DNA of 64,000 nucleotides from Actinomycetes bacterium (GTDB taxonomy: Bacteria > Actinomycetota > Acidimicrobiia > Acidimicrobiales > Palsa-688). This document shows positions 54,878 to 63,341 of the stretch, piece by piece. A program made the translations under genes and the position numbers. The notes under the pieces were generated by a model. That model worked only from the letters and a program-made list of their open reading frames with translations, did not search any database and was not told the origin of the DNA. Where the stretch lies: assembly GCA_021787035.1 (NCBI GenBank), contig JAJYMM010000173.1, forward strand, positions 1-64,000, given 5' to 3'. Numbering within the stretch: the stretch's first letter is position 1; every line of letters begins with the position of its first letter.

Positions 54878-55564
54878 GTGTGGTCCGAGACAACCGATGA
54901 CGGTCCGTGGAATGGCCACCTCGAGCGGCCCGCGCTCCGATCGTTGGTTCCGCCGAATCTGACGGGAATGACGGTGCTCGACGCCGGCTGTGGGTCCGGC
55001 GCTCAGGCCGAGTGGCTCCTCGACCAGGGCGCCGACGTGATCGGCGTGGATCTCAGCGCAGGCATGATCCAGCAGACCGAGCGGCGTTGCGCCGGGCGCG
55101 GCAAGTTCTTCGTTGCCGACCTGTCCACGCCGCTGCCGCTCGAGCCGAGGTCCGTCGATGGTGTGACGTGCTCACTCGCTCTGCACTACCTCCGGGACTG
55201 GTCAAGCGCGCTCGGATCGTTTGCCCGGGCACTTCGGCCCGGTGGGTGGGCAGTTCTGTCGTTGGATCATCCATTCGCTCCTCCACTGGCCACCCAGCAG
55301 GGCGGATACTTCGACACTGAGCTTGTCAGCGACACATGGCAGAAAGGCCACGTCCAGGTAACCCAGCATTTCTGGCGTAGGCCCCTTTCCGCGACGGTGG
55401 ACGCCTTTGCCGATGCAGGGTTCGTGGTTGAGCGGATCGCCGAGCCGCAGCCCTCAGCCGAAGCCCTTGCCCGTTTTCCTGAAGAACTGGGCGCGGTCGT
55501 GGGCGTACCGAACTTCATCGTCTACCGGCTCCGCCTCCCGGCCGACATCGAACAACAACGCTGA
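54878..55564 (+). CDS. SAM-dependent methyltransferase (class I), N-terminus shifted by duplication
   Basis: Motif I MTVLDAGCGSGAQAEWLLDQ, GVDLSAGMIQQTERR, SVDGVTCSLALHYLRDWSSA and LRPGGWAVLSLDHPFAPP define a UbiE/BioC-like methyltransferase. As written the first usable start is GTG 54878. If one copy of the 14-bp duplication is removed, ATG 54789 reads MASDAPIGPAEHLLRTREAY and on into this frame, which supplies the expected N-terminal helix. The active protein would be about 253 residues. Substrate unknown. Confidence 0.82.
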   Translation: MWSETTDDGPWNGHLERPALRSLVPPNLTGMTVLDAGCGSGAQAEWLLDQGADVIGVDLSAGMIQQTERRCAGRGKFFVADLSTPLPLEPRSVDGVTCSLALHYLRDWSSALGSFARALRPGGWAVLSLDHPFAPPLATQQGGYFDTELVSDTWQKGHVQVTQHFWRRPLSATVDAFADAGFVVERIAEPQPSAEALARFPEELGAVVGVPNFIVYRLRLPADIEQQR

Positions 55565-55909
55565 GGCTTCCGCTACAACCGATGGCGCAACCAGTCCTTC
55601 GTGGATGAGGCACTCAGGCGAGCGACGTACGTCGTCGTGGGCGCCGGGAGCGCTCCAGGGCGCTGCGGAGATAGGCCGTGACCAGTGGGTGAGGGAGGCG
55701 GCGTTGGTGGCGGCCGGCTTGCGGATCAGCGGCCGAGACCCGAACTCCTTCAGGCCAGCCAGGCCCTCGGCGTCGCTCGTGCCGATCCACGACGCTTCCG
55801 TCGCCACACCGAGGGCCACCCCAGCATGCTCCACTGCGGCCGTCGTTGGGTCCACACAGATCGGCACTTATCTGCGCGTAGCGCGTATGGAGGCGCCGGT
55901 TTGAGCCGC
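55565..55909. other. Unassigned stretch
   Basis: Open frames exist on both strands (for example minus strand 55454-55867) but none is recognisable. It may contain a remnant related to the truncated methyltransferase that follows. Confidence 0.3.
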
Positions 55910-56380
55910 TTACCGGTGGCCGACCACGGAGCGGAGGCCGACCGGTAGGGTCTCGGCGCCGAATGTACTGGTCACGATCGCCTCTACGTGATGTTCGGTG
56001 AGGAACAACGGCAGGCCGGTTGTACCGATGAGCACGTTGTAGTGCCGTTCGTCGTCGCGTCGCCACGACCCGTCCTGGTTGCGGACGAACACCGCCATCT
56101 GCCTCACGAAGCGCTCCGGTGAGGGCGAGGAGAACTCAGTGATGATCGCCCAATCCTCACCCGCGCGGCCGAGGTTGGGAGCGTGTTGGCGCGCCAGGCC
56201 CCACTCCAGGTCGCAAATGTCCACCGCGAGCACCCCACCTCGGCGAAGGGCCTCGGCTGCGGCGACGAACGCCCGCTCGACCTCCTCTTCGTCGGGCAGG
56301 TAGCTGAAGGGGTGGCCCGCAGCCACGACCGCATCGCAAACCGAGATGCTAAACCCGGTAGGCGCGATAAGGACGCACAC
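55910..56380 (-). pseudogene. Methyltransferase lacking its SAM-binding N-terminus
   Basis: CDAVVAAGHPFSYLPDEEEV and EALRRGGVLAVDICDLEWGL are strands 4-5 of a class I methyltransferase, followed by a normal C-terminal domain (RFVRQMAVFVRNQDGSWRRD). Motif I with the GxGxG loop is absent upstream. A 5' deletion therefore removed cofactor binding; the product, if made, should be inactive. Confidence 0.7.
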
Positions 56381-56439
56381 TCTATAACCCAGTCGGGCCG
56401 GTCGCGGCAGGTAGCGCGCAACGGCACTTTTGGGGCGCC

Positions 56440-56646
56440 GTGCGCCGAAAGACGTTTCGGCTCAGTCTCACCCGGTTCCCGGCAGACTGGATTCGCGGCC
56501 GGACGTGGGCGCTACGCCACAGCCTCTCGGCCTACGACGCCACCTACGTGGCTCTGGCCGAAGCGCTGTCCGCCACGTCGTTGCTAACTACCGATGCAAG
56601 GCTGGCTGCGGCTCCTGGCATCCAGTGCGTGGTGGACGTCGTGTAA
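56440..56646 (+). pseudogene. C-terminal fragment of a VapC-like PIN toxin
   Basis: LRHSLSAYDATYVALAEALS carries the conserved D-x2-Y-V-A-L-A segment and LLTTDARLAAAPGI the final active-site Asp of VapC toxins. The N-terminal half with the first Asp is missing. No antitoxin is adjacent. Confidence 0.65.
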
Positions 56647-56689
56647 CTCACCTTGACCGTAGCGGCCCAGGTCATTCACCCTGAGCGCG

Positions 56690-57000
56690 TCATGACCGAC
56701 GTCCTCGCCCACCTCGGAGCCAACCGGGGCGAGCCCGCCCGCTGGGACGTCGCCTCATGACGGAGTTGCCAAAGGAGCCGTCCTCCGCTTGACCTGGAGT
56801 GCTGGTAGATCAACGCCGCCCTGGTGCTGGCTTGGCCCATGCGGGCCATCAGCTCACGGGTGCTGGCCCCGCGCTGTTGCCGGTGTGGCGCAGGTCGTGG
56901 AACGCCAGCCCGGGCGGTAGCCCGCCTTGCGTGGCGAGCGCCTTGCGCCACTGGTAGCCATACGCCTCGGCGTGGAAGCAGCGAGCTCCGTCGGCGCTCT
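56690..57000 (-). pseudogene. Second decayed tyrosine recombinase (3' end)
   Basis: LAFHDLRHTGNSAG contains the intact HxLRH box. A frameshift then leads to STRELMARMGQASTRAALIY followed by QH, which holds the recombinase box III and the catalytic Tyr. The upstream catalytic Arg domain is not present. Orientation is opposite to the remnant at 52.8-53.3 kb; the two may bound an old island. Confidence 0.7.
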
Positions 57001-57006
57001 TGTCGG

Positions 57007-57597
57007 CTAGGGCGGTGGCGCCGACGCGAGCCTCGAAGGCGACCGCTCGTAGCGCAACATCACGACCCCGTTGCCAAAGGTGTGGGTCTCCACGAGCTGT
57101 AACGGGATCTTGGCATCCGAGGGATGGAGCGCCTGTTTCCCGCGTCCGATAACGACCGGGTGGACATAGAGGCGGTACTCGTCTATAAGGTCGTGGCGGG
57201 CGAACTCCGCGCCAAGGTTGCTGCCGCCGAGGACGATGTCGCCCCCGGGTTGTGCCTTCAGGGCGTGCACCTCGGCTGGCACGACGTCGTGGGCAACCGT
57301 CGCGTTCCAGCTGGCGTGTTCGAGGGTGCGTGAGTAGACGACCTTCGGCATGTCCCGCCATATCCGCGCGAACTCGACGATCGTTGGGGTGGCGGCCGGG
57401 TCCTGGTCGGCGGTCGGCCAGAACTCCGCCATCAGCTCGTAGGTAACCCGCCCCTCGAGGAAAGCGCTGGCACGACCGATCCAGCCGTTCATGTGTCGAT
57501 GGAGCTCGTCGTCGACCATGTGCCAGTCGATCTCGCGGTTCGGCCCTTCCATGTAGCCGTCGACCGACACCGACATCGTCCAGATGATCTTGCGCAC
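57007..57597 (-). CDS. Dihydrofolate reductase-like protein (RibD C-terminal domain family)
   Basis: 196 residues: RKIIWTMSVSVDGYMEGPNR is the NADPH-binding start, followed by ASAFLEGRVTYELMAEFWPT, then MPKVVYSRTLEHASWN and GGDIVLGGSNLGAEFARHDL with the pyrophosphate loop, and IDEYRLYVHPVVIGRGKQAL. These stand-alone RibD_C proteins are abundant in actinobacteria; true substrates are mostly unknown. ATG 57597 is clear. It is followed by the integrase remnant and preceded by an SRPBCC remnant. Confidence 0.88.
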   Translation of the reverse strand: MRKIIWTMSVSVDGYMEGPNREIDWHMVDDELHRHMNGWIGRASAFLEGRVTYELMAEFWPTADQDPAATPTIVEFARIWRDMPKVVYSRTLEHASWNATVAHDVVPAEVHALKAQPGGDIVLGGSNLGAEFARHDLIDEYRLYVHPVVIGRGKQALHPSDAKIPLQLVETHTFGNGVVMLRYERSPSRLASAPPP

Positions 57598-57600
57598 CGG

Positions 57601-57930
57601 TCAGCCCCGAAAGTCGGCAGTCGTTGCAGCCACCTCTTCGGCGCGGTGGGCGAGGGAGTTGCCCAGATGCGCCGGAGGAAAAGGCGGGAACCCGATGTGC
57701 TCTCGGATGGTGTCGGGGACGACCAAGCAGTCGTAGGTCAGCGCCACGATGGTATCCGACGGTCCGCCCGGCGTGAGGTGGTAGCGCCAGAGCTAGCCCG
57801 GGAAGCTCACGGTACCATCGCCGTCCTCATTCCGGGCTCCCAAGAAATGGTGTTCGGAGGGTCGAACACCTGGACGCGATTGGCCACCTGGTAGGTGCCG
57901 CCGTGGTGGCCCGGGTGGTAAATGGGCATC
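57601..57930 (-). pseudogene. SRPBCC/polyketide-cyclase-like remnant
   Basis: Reading on the minus strand: IYHPGHHGGTYQVANRVQVF and DPPNTISWEPGMRTAM in one frame, then WRYHLTPGGPSDTIVALTYD through ATTADFRG in another, with an in-frame TAG at the junction. Together they resemble an SRPBCC-fold protein lacking its first half. It ends four bases before the DHFR-like gene start. Confidence 0.55.
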
Positions 57931-57934
57931 TCCC

Positions 57935-57986
57935 CGGCGGGCGATGGCGGCGGGCGATGGCGGCGGGCGATGGCGGCGGGCGATGA
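57935..57986. repeat. 13-bp tandem repeat, 4 copies
   Basis: Four copies of CGGCGGGCGATGG (last base of the final copy is A). Being 13 bp, copy-number changes shift any frame through it. From here to 58333 I recognise no gene. Confidence 0.9.
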
Positions 57987-58333
57987 CGGCGCGCTTCGCC
58001 GGGGCGGCGACCTTAGAGGTAGGCACCTATCGGATCGACCTTTTCGCGCCCGCGCCACCGAGGTGGTTGGTGTCGGGCATCGTATAGGCAGTGCGCTCGC
58101 TGGGCAGGTCCGCCTGGTCGGTCGAACGCCCGCCGGGCGCCTGGCGCGGGTAGACCTTTACCAGCTGGCCCCTGAAGTCGCCTCGGTGCCGAGGCAGGCG
58201 GTTGTCAAGCGACGTCCTCCTTCGAACTGCTCTCTCGGCTCGTTGGGCTAACCCGCCCGCCCTCAGCTCGTGGGGCTAACGCCAGTTTCGCGGCCGGTGC
58301 CGAGGTGCTGCACGCGCCCGAGCCCGGACGCAA

Positions 58334-58639
58334 CTAGCGGCTGCAGCCCTCGCTCGGGGTGACGCGGCGGGCCTCAGGGCGTGGCTCTGCCACCGGGCGG
58401 CCCTCGAACTGGGTGGACAAGACCACGTGTGAGTTGATCTCGCCGTGCTTGCCCAGCCTCTCGAGCAGCCCTTCCAAGTGGCCCATCCCGGCTGTGCGCA
58501 CCTTCAGGATCGTGCACCATTGCCGGAGAGCTTGTGGATCTCGACCACCTCGGGGAGCTCCTCGGAGCTCGATTTGCCGGAGAGCTTGTGGATCTCGACC
58601 ACCTCGGGGAGCTCCTCGGAGCTCGATCAACTTCAACAA
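58334..58639 (-). pseudogene. Lrp/AsnC-type regulator remnant
   Basis: The readable frame contains LKVRTAGMGHLEGLLERLGK and INSHVVLSTQFEGRPVAEPR, which match the C-terminal ligand-binding (RAM) domain of AsnC-family regulators. The preceding strand (ELPEVVEIHKLSG) is in a different frame and is present twice because of a 54-bp duplication. The DNA-binding domain is missing. Confidence 0.6.
58520..58627. repeat. 54-bp perfect tandem duplication
   Basis: Copies 58520-58573 and 58574-58627 are identical, inside the AsnC-type remnant just downstream of the ankyrin gene stop. Confidence 0.97.
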
Positions 58640-60561
58640 GTTTTAGGAAGCCCTCCGCCCAGTCTGCTGTCGGGGTAGCCCCGGATGTCGACTATTTGGG
58701 CGTCGACGACCCTGAACACTTGGTACACGAGTTGTGGCGGCGCGGGGCGGGCACCTTCAGCTTGCAGGGCGACGCTGAGCCCGAGGACCACAGCGTCACC
58801 GTACACCTGGACGCTCTCCACGGTGGCGACGGTGCCCTCCGCCAAGAGCCGCCTGTACCAGTTGAGGACCTGCGCCTTGTTGGTGCAGTCCCCGGTCCAG
58901 TGGACTTCGGGGTGCAGGAGCGACCCGAGAAGGTCGAGGTCGCGGTCGCGGTGGGCCACTTCGAGGTGCCGGGCCATGTCGGCCATGACACCGCTGCCGA
59001 TAGAAATAGGCGCCTCGCTCGGTTCACCGAGCGCCTTCTCGACCGGGTTGTCAGGGGTGATCCCATAGCTGCGGAGGAGGCTCGCAACCTCGGTGCTGGG
59101 TGGCTTCTCCGAGATCCACACGTCTTCTCGGGAGGCACCGGCTTCGATCAGCACCCTTACCGTCTCGACCCAATCACCCGGCTTCCCGGCCCGTTCACCG
59201 CTGCCCACGGTCGCAAATGCCAGCGGCGTGCTATCGAACCTGCCGTCGCGCCCGTGGACGTCAGCTCCAGCACCGAGGAGCACCCGGACCACCTCAGCGT
59301 TGCCATGGTAGGCGGCGTTGTGCAACGGTTGATCGCCGAACCTCCGGGCATCGAGGGGGAAGCCGAGGGAGGCCATGAGCGCGACCGCCTCGGGCCGGGG
59401 GCGCCCGGCGGCGGCGACGATGACTGCCCGGTCCTGTTCAGTCATCCGCTCCAGCAGGTCGGGATGTTCCGCCAGCAGCCGCTCTGCTGCCTCGCGATCG
59501 GCCTTGAAACATGCCCCGATGAACTGATCGATGTCACTGACCTCGTCGGCGGCACCGAGGGCTTGCAACCGGGCCGCGATGTCGTCCTTGCCGGCCCGGA
59601 CCGCCAGACGAAGAACCGGCACACCATCCTCGTCGGTGACGTTCGGGTCCGCTCCAGCATCCAGGAGCTTGGCCACAACCGGCAGGGAGGCAAGCGTCGC
59701 GGCGTCGGGTAGCGCTTCGGTCGCGTCTTTTGCTGCGTCAACCCCGCCCGCTTCGAGAGCTTCCAGGAGCAGCTCTAGCGCCACCTCGTCGTCATTTAGC
59801 ACCGCGGCGCCGAGAGCCCAGGTCCCGGTCACCCGTGCACCATGGGCGAGCAGCAGCCGCAGGCATCGATGGTCGCCATGCCCCATGGCCTCGCCGATAG
59901 GTTGGCCGGGGTTGGGGTTCGCGCCGCGGCTCAGCAAAACGTCGGTGACTTCAGGATTGTTGGCTTCTACCGATCCCTTCAGAGCTGAACGGTAGCGGGC
60001 CCGGCCGCCGTCGTTGGTGTTCGGGCTGGCGCCGGCGTCGAGCAGGAGACGGGCCACCTCGGCCAGCCCGGAGGCTCGCTCGGGGTGGATCTGGTGCCAC
60101 CTGGAATAGCAGGCGTACAGCAATGGGGGCCAGCCGCGCTCGTCGTCGATGGCCACTGCGGCCCCCGGGTCAACGGACAGCGCCTCACGTACCGCCTCGG
60201 CGTCGCCCAGCACCGTCGCAGCGTGCAGGTCGCGGCGGGCGATGGCAGGATTGGCCCTGAACATGTCAGCGGCCTGCCGCCCGCCGTCGAGCGAGGCGGT
60301 CAGAAAGGCTGACAGCTCTCGGTGCATAGTCGTCTGGGCCGCGACCGCTGCCTTGAGTAGGGGCCAGCTCCCGAAGCCCAGCTCGCGGGCGATCACCAAC
60401 TGAGCGGCGGCCAGCGGCACTTCTCCGCGCCGTGACATCGGGTGATGGTGCTGGAAGCGCTCCAACGCAGCGGGATCGCCCCGCCGGGCCAAGGCGCGCA
60501 ACTCCTTTGCCCGGCGGCGCAATTGGTCGAGATCGGGGCGTTCGGGGAGTGCTTCGGACAT
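58633..60561 (-). CDS. Ankyrin-repeat protein with C-terminal SnoaL-like domain
   Basis: 642 residues. An N-terminal helical region (DLDQLRRRAKELRALARRGD, AAQLVIARELGFGSWPLLKA) typical of this group is followed by about eight ankyrin repeats (LHAATVLGDAEAVREALSVD; ARLLLDAGASPNTNDGG; LHNAAYHGNAEVVRVLLGAG followed by ADVHGRDG). A C-terminal NTF2/SnoaL-type fold follows (RHLEVAHRDRDLDLLGSLLH, HWTGDCTNKAQVLNWYRRLL). No signal or membrane segment. Ankyrins suggest protein binding; the SnoaL pocket may bind a small ligand. Function unknown. ATG 60561 has GGGAGACGCC upstream. Confidence 0.85.
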   Translation of the reverse strand: MSEALPERPDLDQLRRRAKELRALARRGDPAALERFQHHHPMSRRGEVPLAAAQLVIARELGFGSWPLLKAAVAAQTTMHRELSAFLTASLDGGRQAADMFRANPAIARRDLHAATVLGDAEAVREALSVDPGAAVAIDDERGWPPLLYACYSRWHQIHPERASGLAEVARLLLDAGASPNTNDGGRARYRSALKGSVEANNPEVTDVLLSRGANPNPGQPIGEAMGHGDHRCLRLLLAHGARVTGTWALGAAVLNDDEVALELLLEALEAGGVDAAKDATEALPDAATLASLPVVAKLLDAGADPNVTDEDGVPVLRLAVRAGKDDIAARLQALGAADEVSDIDQFIGACFKADREAAERLLAEHPDLLERMTEQDRAVIVAAAGRPRPEAVALMASLGFPLDARRFGDQPLHNAAYHGNAEVVRVLLGAGADVHGRDGRFDSTPLAFATVGSGERAGKPGDWVETVRVLIEAGASREDVWISEKPPSTEVASLLRSYGITPDNPVEKALGEPSEAPISIGSGVMADMARHLEVAHRDRDLDLLGSLLHPEVHWTGDCTNKAQVLNWYRRLLAEGTVATVESVQVYGDAVVLGLSVALQAEGARPAPPQLVYQVFRVVDAQIVDIRGYPDSRLGGGLPKTC

Positions 60562-60827
60562 GGCGTCTCCCTCCTTCGCCTGCGGCCCGCTCGTCAGGCT
60601 GAGGAAGAGCCAACAGCCACGGGGTTCGTACTCCTCAGAGGCGGACTCAGTCCTTCCCGCGGGCCCGGCGGCGCCCTCCGAGCGCCGCCAAAACTTTAGC
60701 TGAGGGCGCCCGGCGCGGTACCCGATTCAAGGGATCCAGCCCTTGGTAATACCATGGTATTAGCCTCCCAAGGTAGGATGAGAATATCGGGTCGAGAAGA
60801 GGAGCCGAGCCAGGCCACTCGTCCCCG

Positions 60828-61135
60828 TACCCGACAGCAGGGGAGCACTGCTCGGCGCGTTCTGCGCCCGTATGAAGGCGGAGAGCATTCACGGACCGAG
60901 CGGTCATCCGATCGGGCCCTGCGCTCTCCTCGGGGCATAAACGGGTGATTTGTTCGTTAATGCCAGACGGGCCCGCGAGGCATACCCGACAGCAGGGGAG
61001 CACTGCTCCGCGCGTTCTGCGCCCGTATGAAGGCGGAGAGCATTCACGGACCGAGCGGTCATCCGATCGGGCCCTGCGCTCTCCTCGGGGCATAAACGGG
61101 TGATTTGTTCGTTAATGCCAGACGGGCCCGCGAGG
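60828..61135. repeat. 153-bp direct repeat with internal hairpins (period 155)
   Basis: Blocks 60828-60980 and 60983-61135 differ by one base and are separated by CA. Each block contains nested inverted repeats: GGAGAGC (60880-60886) pairs with GCTCTCC (60923-60929), enclosing GACCGAGCGGTC (60894-60905). The minus-strand open frames through it are Arg/Ser-rich and not protein-like. It could be a structured RNA, a non-autonomous mobile unit or an assembly duplication. Confidence 0.85.
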
Positions 61136-61189
61136 AGCGCCGATTTGGCGATCTGGCTCTGAGCACGTACGATCCGCTAGAACGTCCGC

Positions 61190-61735
61190 GTGACGAGCAT
61201 CTTCGCTAAGAGCCTTGCGAGTACCTTCGATATCGCGCTGCGGCTGATGGAGGCGGCTCTGGCCGACTGCACCGACGAACTGTGGCGCACCGACCTATGG
61301 CCGGACGAGGCACGCACGGCTCCGACGCCAAACGGTGGCCTCCACGGCTCGGCCCCCTGGTTCCTCGGCTACCACGCCTTGTCATGCCTCGATTACGACC
61401 TGACAGGAGACTTCGAGCCTTGGGCACCGCCTCAGCCATTTGACGACAACACCTACGGCTTTCCGAACCGTATATTCACCCGGCCAGAGCTGCTCGGGTA
61501 CGTCGATTGGTGCCGCGGCCGGGTCCGTCAGACCCTTGACACCCTTACCGAGGAGTTAGCCGCTCGGCCGCTCCCCAGCACCCATCGGTATCAGGGTATG
61601 GCCTTTGGCGTGATCGTCGGCAACGTCCCAGGTCACGTCGTCGAGCACGCGGCACAGATCCGGCAGTTCCTCACCGCCGCCGGCGTCAAGGTGAGACCCA
61701 TGCCTGGAGACCGAGGCTACACGGCTGGCACCTGA
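61190..61735 (+). CDS. DinB-family metal-binding protein
   Basis: 181 residues forming a four-helix bundle. Probable metal ligands are the His in APWFLGYHALSCLDYDLTG and those in NVPGHVVEHAAQIRQFLTAA; the closing helix is typical of DinB/DUF1569-like proteins. Actinobacterial relatives include mycothiol-dependent enzymes, but the exact reaction is not known. GTG 61190 is the start. Located just after the 153-bp repeats. Confidence 0.8.
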   Translation: MTSIFAKSLASTFDIALRLMEAALADCTDELWRTDLWPDEARTAPTPNGGLHGSAPWFLGYHALSCLDYDLTGDFEPWAPPQPFDDNTYGFPNRIFTRPELLGYVDWCRGRVRQTLDTLTEELAARPLPSTHRYQGMAFGVIVGNVPGHVVEHAAQIRQFLTAAGVKVRPMPGDRGYTAGT

Positions 61736-61799
61736 CCCCGCCCCGGCGGTCGAGCCCTCATTGCAGAGAAAACCTGGTGTTGGCCCTCCTCTTCGCCCC

Positions 61800-62045
61800 C
61801 TATGGCACCGGCCAGCAGATCTCGGTCTGCCAGTTGGTGTTGTCAGGGGTGCCGGCGTCCGTCACCAGGTAGTGCTCTCTGACCGGTCCGGTGCGCAGTT
61901 CGTCGGTGGCGGCGAGATGGGCACCAAGGGAGGCGTAGGTGAGGTCGATGGTGGAGTGGAGTCCGTGGTGGGACCGCGACGGCGAAGGTGCCCCCGGGGA
62001 CGACCACGGAGCCCGGTCGGGGTTCGTTTCGTCCTCCAGGTCGTG
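61800..62045 (-). pseudogene. GyrI-like effector-binding domain remnant
   Basis: Minus-strand residues HHGLHSTIDLTYASLGAHLA, LRTGPVREHYLVTDAGTPDN and WQTEICWPVP match the end of a GyrI/AraC-effector-binding domain. No intact start exists upstream, where the frame meets a 36-bp duplication. Likely a C-terminal remnant. Confidence 0.5.
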
Positions 62046-62098
62046 CTTGAGCTGGAGCCTTCGGGCCGCCTTGGTAGTGCTCGACCAAGGCCCGCTCC

Positions 62099-62170
62099 CC
62101 CGAGATCTCCGAGTTCACGAACCGTCGCTCGGCCCTCGAGATCTCCGAGTTCACGAACCGTCGCTCGGCC
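62099..62170. repeat. 36-bp tandem duplication (one mismatch)
   Basis: Copies 62099-62134 and 62135-62170 differ at one base. The gene-proximal copy carries the sigma-factor stop codon (62151-62153). Confidence 0.9.
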
Positions 62171-63341
62171 ACAACTCTGACAGCCGGCGGGCCAGGAACC
62201 GGCGTTCCGAGTCGGTGACCGCAAGCCGCAGCGCCCGCTCGAACGCCTGCCGGGCCTCGTCGTCGCGGCCGAGACGGCGCAGCAGCTCGGCCCGTGTGGA
62301 GTGGAAGTAGCGGTAGTCGCCGAGGTCGAGCGACTCGACCAACTCGAGCGCTCGTCCGGCCGAGCCTGCCTCGGCTATGGCCACCGCCCGGTTGAGGGCG
62401 ACGACCGGCGAGCCGGTGAGACGCTCAAGGTGCTCGTAGAGGACCGTGACCTCGTCCCAGTCGATGTTCTCGTCGGCCTGGAGCGAGGCGATGGCTGCTT
62501 GGATCACGTAGGGACCGGCTGTCGGTCGCAGGGCGAGCGCCCGGCCGAGCGCGGATCGGCCGGCGTCGATCTTTGCCCGGTCGTAGCGTGAACGGTCCTG
62601 ATAGGCCAACGGGACCAGCTCGCCTGCCACCACACGGGCCTCGCGGCGCGAGTCGTGGAGCAACATCAGCGCCAGCAGCCCGTAGATTTCCGGCTCGTCG
62701 GTCATCAGTTCGGCCAGCAGCCGTCCGAGCCGGATCGCCTCGGAGGCGAGATCGCCCCGGTCGGTGTAGCCCTCGTTGAAGATCAGGTAGACGACCGCCA
62801 GCACCGCCGACAACCGGTCCGGCAGGAGCCGGTCAGCGGGGACGGCAAAGGGGATCCCCGCCGCCTTGATCTTGGCCTTGGCCCGAGAGAGCCGCCGTTT
62901 CATCGTCTCTTCGGGCACGAGGAAGCCCCGGGCGATCTCTCTAGTGCTGAGACCGCCCAGCGCTCGGAGCGTCAATGCCACCTGGGCCTCTGTGGCCAGC
63001 GCCGGGTGGCAGCAGGTGAAGATCAGTTTCAGGCGCTCGTCGGCGACCGTGCTGTCGTCGAGGTCGATCTCGTCCATGGTCACGGTCAGCCGATCGTTCC
63101 GGAGGAGCCGAGTCTTGTCCTCGAGGGTCCGCTCGCGCCGCAGGCCGTCGATCGCCCGGTTGCGCCCCGTGGTCACCAACCAGGCCACGGGGTACTGCGG
63201 CATCCCGTCACGCGGCCACCGCTCGGCCGCGACGGCGAAGGCCTCCTGCGCGGCTTCCTCGGCGAGGTCGAAGTCGCCGAGGAAGCCGACCAGGGACGCC
63301 AGGACACGGCCCCACTCGCGCCGGAAGACCTCCTCGATCAG
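62151..63341 (-). CDS. ECF RNA polymerase sigma factor with C-terminal DUF6596/TPR-like extension
   Basis: Sigma region 2 begins at IEEVFRREWGRVLASLVGFL (with GDFDLAEEAAQEAFAVAAER), region 4 is at VALTLRALGGLSTREIARGF, and a long C-terminal domain follows (LSAVLAVVYLIFNEGYTDRG; LRPTAGPYVIQAAIASLQAD; ALELVESLDLGDYRYFHSTR). This is the large-ECF group usually paired with YCII proteins. No ATG, GTG or TTG precedes region 2 in frame; the only candidate is CTG 63339-63341, overlapping the YCII stop. The first conventional ATG (63203) would delete most of region 2. The partner YCII gene lies directly upstream. Confidence 0.83.
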   Translation of the reverse strand: MIEEVFRREWGRVLASLVGFLGDFDLAEEAAQEAFAVAAERWPRDGMPQYPVAWLVTTGRNRAIDGLRRERTLEDKTRLLRNDRLTVTMDEIDLDDSTVADERLKLIFTCCHPALATEAQVALTLRALGGLSTREIARGFLVPEETMKRRLSRAKAKIKAAGIPFAVPADRLLPDRLSAVLAVVYLIFNEGYTDRGDLASEAIRLGRLLAELMTDEPEIYGLLALMLLHDSRREARVVAGELVPLAYQDRSRYDRAKIDAGRSALGRALALRPTAGPYVIQAAIASLQADENIDWDEVTVLYEHLERLTGSPVVALNRAVAIAEAGSAGRALELVESLDLGDYRYFHSTRAELLRRLGRDDEARQAFERALRLAVTDSERRFLARRLSELWPSDGS

